Shown: positions 1-9,062, counted from the stretch's first letter. The stretch: DNA of 64,000 nt from Planctomycetota bacterium (GCA_029250885.1 JAQXEK010000002.1:1-64000), one strand, 5' to 3'. A program made the numbers and translations. The notes: generated from the sequence alone by a model not told the origin.

Positions 1-728
1 TTCTCAAGGAGCTTGAAGCCCTCGAGGCGGAGGAGGCAGCGGCCAAGGCAAAAGTCGAAGCAGAAGCAGAGGCTAAGGCCGCTGCGGAAGAGAAAGCCGC
101 CGCGGAAGCTAAGGCCGCCGCGGAAGAGAAAGCCGCCGCGGAAGCTAAGGCTGCCGCGGAAGAAGAAGCTGCCGCAGAAGCTAAGGCCGCTGCGGAAGAG
201 AAAGCTGCCGCAGAAGCAAAGGCCGCCGCGGAAGAGAAAGCTGCTGCAGAAGCTAAAGCCGCGGCAGATGAGAAGGCGGCCGCGAAAGCCAAGGCTGCGG
301 CTGAAGCCAAGGCTAAAAAAGAAGCCAAGGCCGCGGCAAAAGCGGAAGCCGCCGCAGAAGCTAAGGCTGCCAAGGAGGCCGCCGATAAGGTCGAGACGGC
401 CGAGGAGGAGTCCTATGTACTCCCTTCCCAAGAGGCTGCCGCGATTTCCGACGATGATGCCATAGACGAGCCCGAGCAGGCGCCCAGCGAGCCTATGGTT
501 GAGCTCTCCCACGAGGAGAAGGTCTTCCGCAGTGGTGAGCTCTTCCTCGATCAGGGTCGCGTGGCTGTCTCGATGTTGCAGCGTAGCTTTGACATGGACT
601 TTCAAGAAGCCACAGGCATCCTCGACGAACTCCAGTCCATGGGCCTCATTGGTCCGTACCTCGGTGGAACGCGCCGGGACATTCTTATGACCACTGAGGA
701 GTGGGAGGCGCTTGGCGCCGCACGCTAA
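1..728 (+). CDS. ftsK: FtsK/SpoIIIE DNA translocase, C-terminal part (5' end outside window)
   Basis: The last 241 codons of a gene that begins before the window. The final ~75 residues (from about base 495) form a winged helix with the FtsK gamma pattern: a helix ending VSMLQRSFDMDF, then DELQSMGLIGP, then RRDILMT. In FtsK this domain reads polarity sequences in the chromosome and steers the septal DNA pump. Bases 3 to about 400 code for an Ala/Lys/Glu-rich stretch built of short AEEKAAAEAKAAA-like units, followed by an acidic segment. The ATPase motor must lie upstream and is not visible, so the FtsK call rests on the gamma domain alone. A charged linker this long directly before gamma is unusual. 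The next gene starts two bases after the stop. Confidence 0.85.
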   Translation, partial: LKELEALEAEEAAAKAKVEAEAEAKAAAEEKAAAEAKAAAEEKAAAEAKAAAEEEAAAEAKAAAEEKAAAEAKAAAEEKAAAEAKAAADEKAAAKAKAAAEAKAKKEAKAAAKAEAAAEAKAAKEAADKVETAEEESYVLPSQEAAAISDDDAIDEPEQAPSEPMVELSHEEKVFRSGELFLDQGRVAVSMLQRSFDMDFQEATGILDELQSMGLIGPYLGGTRRDILMTTEEWEALGAAR

Positions 729-730
729 AC

Positions 731-2101
731 ATGACGCAACCTTCAGCGGTTTCCCTTGTGCACCTTGGGTGTGCCCGAAACCTGATTGACTCCGAGCTGA
801 TGCTCGCTCGTTTTGCCGAAGCCGGTCTCGCCATTAGTGGCGACGATCGCGGCGTCGATGCGGTCGTGCTTAACACCTGCTCCTTTATTGGCCCCGCACG
901 GGAAGAGTCCGAGTCGGCCATGCGCGATCTCATCGCGCGCAAGGAGAGTGGCGAGATCCGCGCAGTCGTCGTGGCGGGCTGCATGGTGCAGCGCTATGCC
1001 CGCGACCTAGAGAAGCGCTTTCCTGAGATCGACTTGTTCTCCGAGATCTCTGACTACTCGGCCCTGGCCACTTCCCTCGGTACGCTGCTTGAGGGTGGAG
1101 AGGTCGACCGCTACATCGCATCCGAGCGCCCAGGCGAAGAGCGCGAGGGGTCGCGCCTACTTGCGACACCGCGTTCGTACGCCTACCTCCGCATCTCCCA
1201 CGGCTGCGACCACACCTGCAGCTTCTGCGCCATCCCTGGCATCCGCGGTCCCCACCGCTCGAAGGGTATCGAAGGTGTTGTTGCCGAGGCCCGCGACCTG
1301 ATCCGTGGCGGTGTCAGTGAGCTCATGCTCGTTGCTGAGGACTCGACGGCCTGGGGTCGAGAGCACGGCGACGATCTGTCCAGCCTGGTGCGGGCCCTGG
1401 CCGACATCAATCTCACTAACGAAGACCTGGATGCCGGTGCCGATCCGGACTTTGGGCTGCGCCTCATGTACGCGTATCCGAACAAGTTCCCCGGCGGTGT
1501 ACTGGACCTGATGCGCGAGCATCCACGGGTACTCCCGTACCTTGACATTCCCGTGCAGCACATTGCGTCGGGTGTCCTGAAGTCCATGCGCCGCGCCGGT
1601 AACGGTGACGTGGTACGGCGGACCTTGGATCACGTGCGCGAGGCGGTCCCCGGTGTCACCCTGCGCTCGACCCTGCTGGTTGGCTTTCCGGGCGAGACTG
1701 AAAAGGACGCCGCTGACCTTGTGGACTTCGTGCACGACTACGAGCTCGGTCGCATGGGCGTATTCACCTATTCCCCGGAAGAGGGCACCACGGGTTACGA
1801 CCTACCGAATCGCGTGCCCGCTGCCGAAGCCGAGCGCCGGCGCCGGGCCGTCCTAGAGGCCCGTGACGCGGTGCTCGCCAAGGACCAGGCACGTTATGTC
1901 GGCAAGGACGTCGAGGTGCTGGTGGACGAGATTCACGAGACACGCGTTGTGGGGCACACGGTCAGGGATGCTCCCGAGGTCGATCCCTTCGCGATTATCG
2001 AAGGAGTTCAAGTTGCCGTGGGTTCGAGGTTGCCCATGAGGGTGTCAGAAGTGGATGATGAGTTCAACCTGATCGGAACCCTGTCCGAACATCAAGCATG
2101 A
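731..2101 (+). CDS. rimO: Ribosomal protein S12 methylthiotransferase RimO
   Basis: Radical-SAM methylthiotransferase that adds a methylthio group to an aspartate of ribosomal protein S12. The 456-residue product has the family layout: an N-terminal UPF0004 domain with three cluster cysteines (C14 in HLGCARN, C50, C84), a radical-SAM core with the CxxxCxxC motif at C159, C163 and C166, and a C-terminal TRAM region. HLGCARNLIDSE separates RimO from MiaB. I start at the ATG at 731, two bases after ftsK; a GTG-type start 30 bases upstream would add residues unlike the family and overlap ftsK. The stop overlaps the pgsA start by four bases (ATGA), so the two are probably translationally coupled. 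Confidence 0.95.
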   Translation: MTQPSAVSLVHLGCARNLIDSELMLARFAEAGLAISGDDRGVDAVVLNTCSFIGPAREESESAMRDLIARKESGEIRAVVVAGCMVQRYARDLEKRFPEIDLFSEISDYSALATSLGTLLEGGEVDRYIASERPGEEREGSRLLATPRSYAYLRISHGCDHTCSFCAIPGIRGPHRSKGIEGVVAEARDLIRGGVSELMLVAEDSTAWGREHGDDLSSLVRALADINLTNEDLDAGADPDFGLRLMYAYPNKFPGGVLDLMREHPRVLPYLDIPVQHIASGVLKSMRRAGNGDVVRRTLDHVREAVPGVTLRSTLLVGFPGETEKDAADLVDFVHDYELGRMGVFTYSPEEGTTGYDLPNRVPAAEAERRRRAVLEARDAVLAKDQARYVGKDVEVLVDEIHETRVVGHTVRDAPEVDPFAIIEGVQVAVGSRLPMRVSEVDDEFNLIGTLSEHQA

Positions 2102-2718
2102 CACAAGGCGTTTTTAAGCACTGGCCCAACCGCATCACCGCGGTCCGTTTCGTTGGCGCTATCGTCTTGTTCGGCATCTTTGCAAGTTGGGGTTCGCGCT
2201 CCGAGGCGGACGTGCTGCGCAAGACTTCGACCCAGATCGCCTTTTGGCTATTCGTGCTGACGGCCTTGACGGACTACCTGGACGGCTACCTCGCACGCAG
2301 GGACAACCTGGTCAGCGCATTCGGTCGCATTGCGGACCCCTTCGTGGACAAGGTGCTCGTAGTCGGCTCGATGATCTTCCTGGCCGTCATGCCCTGGTCG
2401 CAGCCGTGGTTCCCCGCATGGATCGTCGTGGTCGTACTGGCGCGCGAATTCTTGGTGACTGGGATCCGTAGCTACGTCGAGAGCCAGGGCGGGTCTTTTG
2501 CCGCCGACATGTTCGGCAAGATCAAGATGGTGGTGCAGTGCCTCGCCATCGGTTTCGTTCTTGGTCGCATCAGTTTTAACTGGGAGGCGATCGGTATCGA
2601 GCTGGTCTGGCTGTCCTGGTGCACCCATGCCTTGGTCTTGGCGACCCTGGTCACCTCCATTGGTTCAGGACTCTCCTACGTGATCAAGGCGCGGGCCTAT
2701 TTTGGGGGCGACGAGTAG
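2098..2718 (+). CDS. pgsA: CDP-diacylglycerol--glycerol-3-phosphate 3-phosphatidyltransferase
   Basis: Integral membrane enzyme that makes phosphatidylglycerol phosphate from CDP-diacylglycerol and glycerol-3-phosphate, the committed step to phosphatidylglycerol. The full CDP-alcohol phosphotransferase signature is present: D59, D62-G63, A66-R67, G76, D80 and D84 with correct spacing. Several hydrophobic segments follow, as in the family, and 206 residues is a normal length. It overlaps rimO by four bases and pgpA by 17, so the enzymes for two consecutive steps are encoded back to back. The substrate is inferred from the pgpA neighbour and overall resemblance; other CDP-alcohol transferases share the motif. 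Confidence 0.92.
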   Translation: MTQGVFKHWPNRITAVRFVGAIVLFGIFASWGSRSEADVLRKTSTQIAFWLFVLTALTDYLDGYLARRDNLVSAFGRIADPFVDKVLVVGSMIFLAVMPWSQPWFPAWIVVVVLAREFLVTGIRSYVESQGGSFAADMFGKIKMVVQCLAIGFVLGRISFNWEAIGIELVWLSWCTHALVLATLVTSIGSGLSYVIKARAYFGGDE

Positions 2719-3241
2719 CGTCGCGTTTGCCGTGGATCGCCTCAAGCTAGCCATCGTCTCCTGCGGGTTCTTGGGCCTGTCCCCTGTAATGCCTGGAACC
2801 GTCGGCACCCTGGGTGGTGTGCTCTTCGCGTATTTGATGCGTGGTGCCGAACCCTTCTGGGCCTGGTGCCTGGGACTGGCCCTTGTGATCTACCTTGTGT
2901 CCCGGACTCTAGGCGAGTGGGCCGAGCAGTACGGCGGCCAAAAGGACCCTGGCTTCTTCGTCCAAGACGAGGTCGTGGGCTACCTCATCACGGTGGCGTG
3001 GATTGGCCAGCCAACCCTACTATCCCTGGCCGCGGCCTTCTTCGCATTTCGCCTGTTCGACATCTGGAAGCCCAAGCCGTGTCAATGGCTCGAGCGCGTG
3101 GGCAAGACAGAATCAAGTCGATTCCGCCCTGGCGACGGCATCCTGTTGGACGATGTGATGGCGGGGATCTACGGCTTCGCAGTGATGGCACTGCTCCGCG
3201 CCTATGTTCTGGAACCCACGGCGTGGGTCGTCGCTGCCTAG
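2702..3241 (+). CDS. pgpA: Phosphatidylglycerophosphatase A
   Basis: Membrane phosphatase that removes the phosphate from phosphatidylglycerol phosphate, the step after PgsA. Family marks are the GLSPVMPGTVGTLGG segment near residues 24-38, the DEVVGYL segment near 88, and GDGILLDDVMAGIYG near 143-157, separated by hydrophobic stretches. The reading frame opens at a TTG at 2702 inside the end of pgsA; a GTG at 2732 is an equally possible start and would leave a small gap. The length of ~170-179 residues suits PgpA. Confidence 0.92.
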   Translation: MGATSSVAFAVDRLKLAIVSCGFLGLSPVMPGTVGTLGGVLFAYLMRGAEPFWAWCLGLALVIYLVSRTLGEWAEQYGGQKDPGFFVQDEVVGYLITVAWIGQPTLLSLAAAFFAFRLFDIWKPKPCQWLERVGKTESSRFRPGDGILLDDVMAGIYGFAVMALLRAYVLEPTAWVVAA

Positions 3242-3250
3242 GCCCCGTCC

Positions 3251-4609
3251 ATGGCTCGCTCGAACGATGTACGTGTAAAGGGACTTGGCCTGGGGGCCCG
3301 GTTCGCCTTGGCCATGACGGTTGCCCTTGCAGTCGTGATGGTGGCTGCGGGCTATTGGATCCATTCGAGCGCGGACAATCTGGCCGCCAAGGGCCGCGAC
3401 TTCGCCTTAGCGGGCGGCATCGAACTCACCTTGGACGACCCGGACTACGAGCGCGAGATCACCGGTTGGTTGGTGCCCGGCTTCCACGGCGTCCAGGTCT
3501 TCAACGTGACCTACGGCGGCGGGAAGAAGGCCCTGCTCTACCGCACCGAGCGAAACGGCCGCAAGACCGAGTGGCTTGTGCCCTTGGAGAAGGAGAGCCT
3601 CGGGTCGAAGCTGGCCAAGGTGATTGGCATCATCATCCTGCTGGTGATTTTGGCGGGAGCCGGCGTGTCCATGTTCGTTGCTGGCCAGGTGACGGGCCCG
3701 CTACGCCGTATCGTGGATGACATCAGGCAGATCGCCCGGGGCAACTTCGGCCACCGAACCCGCGCTAAGGGCGGCGGCGAAATCGCTCTGCTAGCCCGGG
3801 CCATCGACCGCATGGGTGCGGACCTGGAGGGCGCTCGCGAATCCGAACTGGAACTCAACATGCGCGAGCGCGAGCTTGAGCTCGCCTCGGGTGTGCGTGA
3901 AGCGCTGATGCCCTTTGGCACACCGGACTTGGCCGGCTACGACATCCGCTCGAGCCACCTGCCGTCGGGCGAGCTGCTTGGCGACTTCTACGACTTCATC
4001 GAGCTTGAGGACGGTCGCGTCGGCGTGCTGATCTGCGACGTCAGCGGCACCGGTGTTCCCGCCGCGCTGGTGGGCGCGACGGCCCGGGCCTACCTTGCCG
4101 CCGAGCTTGCGCGCGGCGGTGACGTTGCCGAGTCCTTTAAGCAGGTAAACCGCACTCTCCAACAGGACGTTCGCCGGGGCATGTACGTGACGGCGTTCTA
4201 TGTGCTGGTCGATCCGCATCAGGCCACGGCTCAAGTCGTCTGCTCAGGGCACAAGGTGCCCCTGCTGCACTATCGCGCCGCGGAGAAGAAGCTCCGTAAG
4301 GTCCATCCCGGTGGGCTTGCTCTGGGCTTCGACAAGGGACCCGTCTTCGACCGCAGCCTTGAGGTTGTCGAGCTCGACCTTGCGGTCGGGGACCGCCTGA
4401 TGTTGTCGAACCAGGGGCCCGTTCAGGTGCCCAACAAAGCCGGTGAAGAGCTGGGCGAGGCGCAGTGGTTCCGAGCCTTTGGCCGCGCCGCTTCTCTCCC
4501 CACGCCGAAGTTCCTGCGGGCTCTGCGTGCCTGTATCGACGACTTCGCCGACGGCGAGCCGATCCCTTTTGACGTCTCTATCATCACGGTCCTGCGCGAA
4601 TCGGACTAG
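3251..4609 (+). CDS. Membrane sensor with HAMP and SpoIIE/PP2C-type phosphatase domain
   Basis: A 452-residue signalling protein. It has a membrane segment near residues 18-37, an extracytoplasmic stretch of ~80 residues, a second membrane segment near 118-142, a HAMP linker (~140-195), a short coiled segment, and a SpoIIE-like phosphatase domain from ~215 to the end. The metal-binding pattern is visible in LLGDFYDFIELEDG and VLICDVSGTGVPAALVGA. Such proteins (RsbU/RsbP type) dephosphorylate anti-sigma-factor antagonists in partner-switching systems. No STAS antagonist or anti-sigma kinase lies in the window, so its target is unknown. It starts nine bases after pgpA and may be co-transcribed with it. 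Confidence 0.85.
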   Translation: MARSNDVRVKGLGLGARFALAMTVALAVVMVAAGYWIHSSADNLAAKGRDFALAGGIELTLDDPDYEREITGWLVPGFHGVQVFNVTYGGGKKALLYRTERNGRKTEWLVPLEKESLGSKLAKVIGIIILLVILAGAGVSMFVAGQVTGPLRRIVDDIRQIARGNFGHRTRAKGGGEIALLARAIDRMGADLEGARESELELNMRERELELASGVREALMPFGTPDLAGYDIRSSHLPSGELLGDFYDFIELEDGRVGVLICDVSGTGVPAALVGATARAYLAAELARGGDVAESFKQVNRTLQQDVRRGMYVTAFYVLVDPHQATAQVVCSGHKVPLLHYRAAEKKLRKVHPGGLALGFDKGPVFDRSLEVVELDLAVGDRLMLSNQGPVQVPNKAGEELGEAQWFRAFGRAASLPTPKFLRALRACIDDFADGEPIPFDVSIITVLRESD

Positions 4610-4673
4610 TCGGGTCGATTCGACTTTTCGCCCACGTCTGCCCAGGCCCTCTCTCCTAAAGGACTGCCCAACC

Positions 4674-4964
4674 ATGCAAATCGCCGAGTTTCAAAAGCTG
4701 ATCGAGGCCATCTACTTCGAGCGCGACAACGAGCGCGGTCTCCACGCGACCCACATGTGGTTTGCGGAAGAAGTGGGGGAGCTCACCCGAGCCCTGAGAC
4801 GGGGTCAACAGGAGGAGCTTGAAGGCGAGTTCGCCGATGTCTTTGCATGGATGTCGACTCTTGCGTCCATGGCAGGCATCGACTTGACTGCCGCCGTTGA
4901 GAAGAAGTACGGCAGCGGCTGCCCCCGCTGCGAGGCGACGCCCTGCGCCTGCCCTCACGCCTAG
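4674..4964 (+). CDS. MazG-like nucleotide pyrophosphohydrolase family protein
   Basis: A 96-residue all-helical protein of the MazG/dUTPase-like superfamily, which hydrolyses nucleoside triphosphates to monophosphates using Mg2+. The metal-binding pattern is clear: EEVGEL near residues 32-37 and GEFADVFAW near 57-65 give the ExxE and ExxD acidic quartet. It ends in a cysteine-rich tail (GCPRCEATPCACPHA) that could bind a metal; I recall similar tails in small MazG-like proteins but could not check. The ATG at 4674 is chosen because the longer frame upstream overlaps the phosphatase gene and has no family character. Its substrate is unknown. Confidence 0.8.
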   Translation: MQIAEFQKLIEAIYFERDNERGLHATHMWFAEEVGELTRALRRGQQEELEGEFADVFAWMSTLASMAGIDLTAAVEKKYGSGCPRCEATPCACPHA

Positions 4965-4984
4965 CTGGCGGACTCGACGAGCCC

Positions 4985-7339
4985 TTGGCCGAAGAACGAT
5001 TCACTCCTGGTAGCCTCTTCCCCGACGCCTTTCCCAAGGCCAAGGCGAAGCAGCCCAAGCCCAAGCGGCCCGCGAAGCAATACGGGCTCTATTGCACGGT
5101 AGCTCTAAATCGGCCCGTGCACACGGAGTTCACCTACGGTGTGCCCGAAGAGCTCATGGGCAAGGTTGACGTGGGTATGCGCGTCGCCGTGGGGTTTGGC
5201 GCACGCGGCGTGGCCAAGCGCGAGGTCGGCGTAGTGGTCTCGATCTCACCTCACTGTAGCTTCGATTTGCGCAAGCTGCGACCGATCACCCGGGTGTTGG
5301 ACGAAGCACCCTTGATAGGGCCTGAGCTCTTGGGCCTTACCGCGTGGATGGCCGAGACCTATGCCTGCGCTTGGGGCGAAGCCCTGGCCGTGCTGCTCCC
5401 GGCCCCCCTCAAGCGCGAGTCCAAGCGCCGCCGGGTCCGCTTTCTCGTGATACACAAGGACTACGCGGAGAAGATCCCCGCTGAGGTCTACCACGAGCTC
5501 GAGGCGAAGCACGCGAAGCAGCATCGCTTACTGCGCACCTTGATCGAGGTCGGCGGACGCATGGAGCTCGTCGAGTTGCTGCGCAAGACGAACCTCTCGG
5601 ATGCCCCTGCCAAGTCCCTCGCCAAGCGCGGTCTTGTGGTCATCGAATACGTCGAGCAGACTGGCGATCCTCTTTGGTCAGAAGAAGCCGCCGAGCGCCC
5701 AACCCACAAGGAGCTCTCCGAGGGTCAAGCCAAGGCAACCAAGCGCATGGAGGCCCTGCTCGAGGCGCGCGAGGGCCGTACGTTCTTACTGCAAGGTGTC
5801 ACCGGCAGTGGCAAGACCGAGGTGTACCTGCGCACGATCCAAGCGGCCCTAGACCAGGGCCGCGGGGCGATCCTGCTGGTCCCCGAAATCGTGCTGACCC
5901 CCCAGACGGTGGCCTGGTTCCGCGCGCGCTTTGGCGAGGTCGCGGTGCTGCACAGCCGCATGACGGACGTGCAGCGCTTGGGTATGTGGATGCGAGTGAA
6001 GAGGGGCGAGGCGCGGGTCGTCGTAGGTGCGCGATCTGCGCTGTTCGCGCCGGTAGAAAACCTTGGGGTGATCATCCTAGACGAGGAGCACGAGCCTTCG
6101 TTCAAGCAGGAGTCAAGCCCGCGCTATCACGCGAGGGACGTCGCCGTGGAGCGTGCTCGCCGTTCGGGGGCAGTCTGCATCCTTGGGTCCGCGACGCCAT
6201 CCCTCGAGACCTGGGATCGGGCGCGCCGCGGTGAGTACGAGCGATTGATCTTGGACGAGCGCGTGGGCGGCGGACGCATGCCACGTGTGGAGGTCGTGGA
6301 CATGAAGCTGGAGAAACCTGGTCCTGGTGAGTCGCGACTCTTCTCGCGCCACCTCGTTCAGGAGCTTGGCGCTGCTATGAAGCGCAAGGAGCAGGGCATC
6401 CTGTTTTTAAACCGACGTGGCTTCTCACCGGTGATGTGGTGCCCAAACTGCAAGGAGACGGTGACCTGCGAGAACTGTGACGTGAGCTTGACCTGGCACC
6501 GCCGCGTGAACCGTCTGGTCTGCCACGCCTGCTGCGAAGAGCAGGCTGCACCCACCGCATGCCCCGCGTGCACGGCGCCTGGATTACGTATGCTTGGAGC
6601 TGGCTCCGAGCAGGTCGAGGCTGCCCTACGCGATGAGTTCGGCGACGCGCGTATCCAGCGTATGGACTCGGACACCATGCACCGTCGCGAGGACTACGAG
6701 AGCTGTCTCGAGGCGTTTGGCAAGGGTGAGCTCGACCTGCTGGTCGGAACCCAGATGATCGCTAAGGGGCTCGACTTTCCCAACGTTACGGTGGTCGGCA
6801 TCGTCTCCGCGGACACGTCCCTTCACCTGCCGGACTTCCGTGCCGCCGAGCGCACCTATCAGTTGGTTTCCCAAGTGGCGGGTCGAGCCGGTCGAGGTGC
6901 CCTGGAAGGTCGCATTTACGTACAGACTAACTCTCCCGAGCACCCCGCGTTGCGTTTCGCAACCAAGCACGACTTCGAGGGGTTCGCGAAGCAGGAGTGC
7001 GATCTGCGGGAAGAGCTAGGCTATCCGCCAACAGGACGGCTCCTTCGCGTGGTCTTCGAAGACGAGGACGCGGACCGAGTGGACCAAGTCGCAGGCCAGT
7101 GCGCCGAATTACTCGTCGGCGCACTGGGACAGTTCCATGTGCCCGTGCTTGGTCCCGCACCCGCTCCCATGTCTCTGCTTCGCGGTCGGCACCGCCGGCA
7201 CATCCTTGTTAAAGCGTCGGTCCGCTCCGAGAGTGGACCCGAGGCCTTTGGAATCGCTAGGCAGGTGCTTGTTGAGTTCGCCCAAGCCCAAAGGGCTACG
7301 AGGGTTGTCGTGGACGTGGATCCCGCCTCGCTCTTTTAG
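4985..7339 (+). CDS. priA: Primosomal protein N' (replication restart helicase PriA)
   Basis: A 784-residue superfamily 2 helicase that recognises abandoned forks and D-loops and reloads the replicative helicase. It has the N-terminal 3'-end-binding region, a Walker A motif (GVTGSGKTE) near residue 271, a DEEH box near 365, two zinc-binding sets between about 480 and 540 (CPNC, CENC, CHAC, CPAC) and helicase motifs through QVAGRAGRG. Length and order match PriA. The apparent start is a TTG at 4985; a later start is possible because the first ~30 residues are basic and low in complexity. It ends the left-hand run of plus-strand genes. Confidence 0.95.
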   Translation: MAEERFTPGSLFPDAFPKAKAKQPKPKRPAKQYGLYCTVALNRPVHTEFTYGVPEELMGKVDVGMRVAVGFGARGVAKREVGVVVSISPHCSFDLRKLRPITRVLDEAPLIGPELLGLTAWMAETYACAWGEALAVLLPAPLKRESKRRRVRFLVIHKDYAEKIPAEVYHELEAKHAKQHRLLRTLIEVGGRMELVELLRKTNLSDAPAKSLAKRGLVVIEYVEQTGDPLWSEEAAERPTHKELSEGQAKATKRMEALLEAREGRTFLLQGVTGSGKTEVYLRTIQAALDQGRGAILLVPEIVLTPQTVAWFRARFGEVAVLHSRMTDVQRLGMWMRVKRGEARVVVGARSALFAPVENLGVIILDEEHEPSFKQESSPRYHARDVAVERARRSGAVCILGSATPSLETWDRARRGEYERLILDERVGGGRMPRVEVVDMKLEKPGPGESRLFSRHLVQELGAAMKRKEQGILFLNRRGFSPVMWCPNCKETVTCENCDVSLTWHRRVNRLVCHACCEEQAAPTACPACTAPGLRMLGAGSEQVEAALRDEFGDARIQRMDSDTMHRREDYESCLEAFGKGELDLLVGTQMIAKGLDFPNVTVVGIVSADTSLHLPDFRAAERTYQLVSQVAGRAGRGALEGRIYVQTNSPEHPALRFATKHDFEGFAKQECDLREELGYPPTGRLLRVVFEDEDADRVDQVAGQCAELLVGALGQFHVPVLGPAPAPMSLLRGRHRRHILVKASVRSESGPEAFGIARQVLVEFAQAQRATRVVVDVDPASLF

Positions 7340-7446
7340 GGATGCCCATTTGGGCGCAGAGATCGAAGGCGGAGCCAGGTTGGCCTTTTTATGGGGGATG
7401 CGGCCCGGGTTTTCGCGCCTAAGTCCTTTATTTAACCCAGGAATCA

Positions 7447-7460
7447 TTTCCCTAGGGAAA
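7447..7460. promoter_or_regulatory. 14-base perfect palindrome, possible operator
   Basis: The sequence TTTCCCTAGGGAAA lies about 140 bases before the secreted-protein gene at 7602, in a 262-base gap after priA. It is followed at 7466-7473 by a run of eight C. Its position would suit a binding site for a dimeric regulator, but nothing else supports this and short palindromes occur by chance. Confidence 0.2.
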
Positions 7461-7601
7461 ATCATCCCCCCCCGTTGCGAATCGCGGCGTACAGTTGATT
7501 TCGTCTTAACTAATGTTCCGCGACTACCTTTTGTGAGGTGGGCGGATTGCTGAACTCCGGTGGGCCAAGTCCCTGGCCCCTTTCGAACAAGAGAACACCA
7601 A

Positions 7602-9062
7602 ATGAAGTCTTCCCTCTCTACCTCTCTCATCGCCCTGGGGGCATTTACCCTCGCGGCGACCACGGCGTCAGCCCAGTCGGTCACTCCCCTTCCCAGCGGC
7701 TTCACCGCTTACCACCTCTCTCCGAGTGGAACTACGGTTTCGGGCGAGGACGGAACGGGTGCTGCACAGTTTGTCGCACCCTGGGACCCGGCATTGAACA
7801 TGACTTACATCCCCGGCACGATGACCAACATCGGGTCGTTTGCCGGTCGTATGAACTTCGACGGAAGCATGATCGCTGGTGCGTTTGAGGATCCCGGCCC
7901 CATGGTTCCCGCCCCCGGCTTCTGGCAGGCTGGCGCTGGCAGTGGTAGTACCACCGCCCAATCCCCCGTTGGCTACGTTGATGGCTGCACCCTGACCTCC
8001 ACCAACAGCTCTCTCAATTGGGCTGGTACTGTCGGCGGCGTCAGCGCTGTTCAGGGTTGCAACCTGTTCCCCCTCCGTTGGGACATCACGGGCAACACGT
8101 ACCAAGTGCTCGACACGTCCTCCACGATCGTGCCCTCCGCTCAGCCAAGCGCTAGGGTCTCGGCAACTTCTGGCGACGGGTTGGTCAGCGCCGGTTGGAT
8201 CCAGACATCCAACCGTTCTGCTGCCGTTTGGGACAGTGCAGGGGTGCTCTCTTTCCCCTTCCTGACCGCTACCGATCCTAGTGGTGGTGGCGAGGTCTTC
8301 GCGACGGACTTCACCGGCGACGCATTCGTTGGCACCAGCTCCGCTGGCCCCGTTGTTTCGAGCGGCGGCGTTCTCTACTACCCCGCTACTGACGCTGGTC
8401 TCATGAACTCAGGCGAGGGCATGCTCGACATCTCCGCTGACGGCCGCGTGGCTGTTGGTGCTGGTGGTGGTGCCCCTGGTCCCTTTGGTTCTCCCGACAC
8501 GGGCATAGTCTGGACCGAGTGGGGCGGAGGGCAGGACATCAACACCCTCATGGCAAACTACGGCCTGTCGCTCCCAACCGGAATGCAGAGTAACCGTGTA
8601 CCTGGTGTCTCCCTTGACGGACACACCTTCCTAGTGCAAGAGCCGCCCATGTTCTTCGGCTACGGTGATTCTTTCATCGTGACCCTGCCTAACAGCTGGA
8701 ACAACCTTGGTGGCAACTCTCCCACCGGTGTCAACGGTATCCCGCAGCTTGAAGGCTTCGGCTTCCTGACTGACGACGCCCCCGCTCGTCTGAGCCTTTC
8801 CCAAGGAGCCGCTGGCGCGGCTGCCTTCCTGGCACTCTCCGCTACGGACAACCCGACGCCTCTCTGGGGCGGCGTGCTCCACACAACCAACTACTTCAAG
8901 TTGGTCAGCTTCAACACGAACGCAGCTGGTGGCGCAAACATCGACTTCAAGTGGCCCAGCGGCTTGGCCGGCGTGACCCTCTACTCCCAGATGGCCATGT
9001 TGGACTTCTCCGTGCCGGCAAACATCACCCTGACCAACGCTCTCTCTTCCACCGGCTACTAG
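7602..9062 (+). CDS. Secreted repeat protein with planctomycete-type C-terminal module
   Basis: A 486-residue exported protein with a clear signal peptide (MKSSLSTSLIALGAFTLAA, cleavage probably after ASAQ). The mature part has loosely repeated beta-rich units resembling HAF-type extracellular repeats (for example the GEDGTGAAQF, SGDGLVSAGW and SADGRVAVGAG segments). The last ~120 residues form a distinct module with an NPTP-like segment, a NAAGG segment and a terminal ALSST, resembling the end of the protein at 55647-57434. I start at the ATG at 7602 because it begins the signal peptide; no strong ribosome-binding site is visible. Function unknown; probably on the cell surface or released. 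Confidence 0.75.
   Translation: MKSSLSTSLIALGAFTLAATTASAQSVTPLPSGFTAYHLSPSGTTVSGEDGTGAAQFVAPWDPALNMTYIPGTMTNIGSFAGRMNFDGSMIAGAFEDPGPMVPAPGFWQAGAGSGSTTAQSPVGYVDGCTLTSTNSSLNWAGTVGGVSAVQGCNLFPLRWDITGNTYQVLDTSSTIVPSAQPSARVSATSGDGLVSAGWIQTSNRSAAVWDSAGVLSFPFLTATDPSGGGEVFATDFTGDAFVGTSSAGPVVSSGGVLYYPATDAGLMNSGEGMLDISADGRVAVGAGGGAPGPFGSPDTGIVWTEWGGGQDINTLMANYGLSLPTGMQSNRVPGVSLDGHTFLVQEPPMFFGYGDSFIVTLPNSWNNLGGNSPTGVNGIPQLEGFGFLTDDAPARLSLSQGAAGAAAFLALSATDNPTPLWGGVLHTTNYFKLVSFNTNAAGGANIDFKWPSGLAGVTLYSQMAMLDFSVPANITLTNALSSTGY

Noticed and set aside
13-465. A 150-codon Arg/Lys/Pro-rich frame at the left edge
   Set aside because: It is a shifted reading of the Ala/Lys/Glu repeat of ftsK; the ftsK phase leads directly into the gamma domain.
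2866-3720. A 284-codon plus-strand frame across pgpA and the phosphatase gene
   Set aside because: It runs through two well-recognised genes in another phase and its translation is basic and low in complexity.
7109-7705. A 198-codon minus-strand frame over the gap after priA
   Set aside because: It overlaps priA and the secreted-protein gene, and has no recognisable motif.
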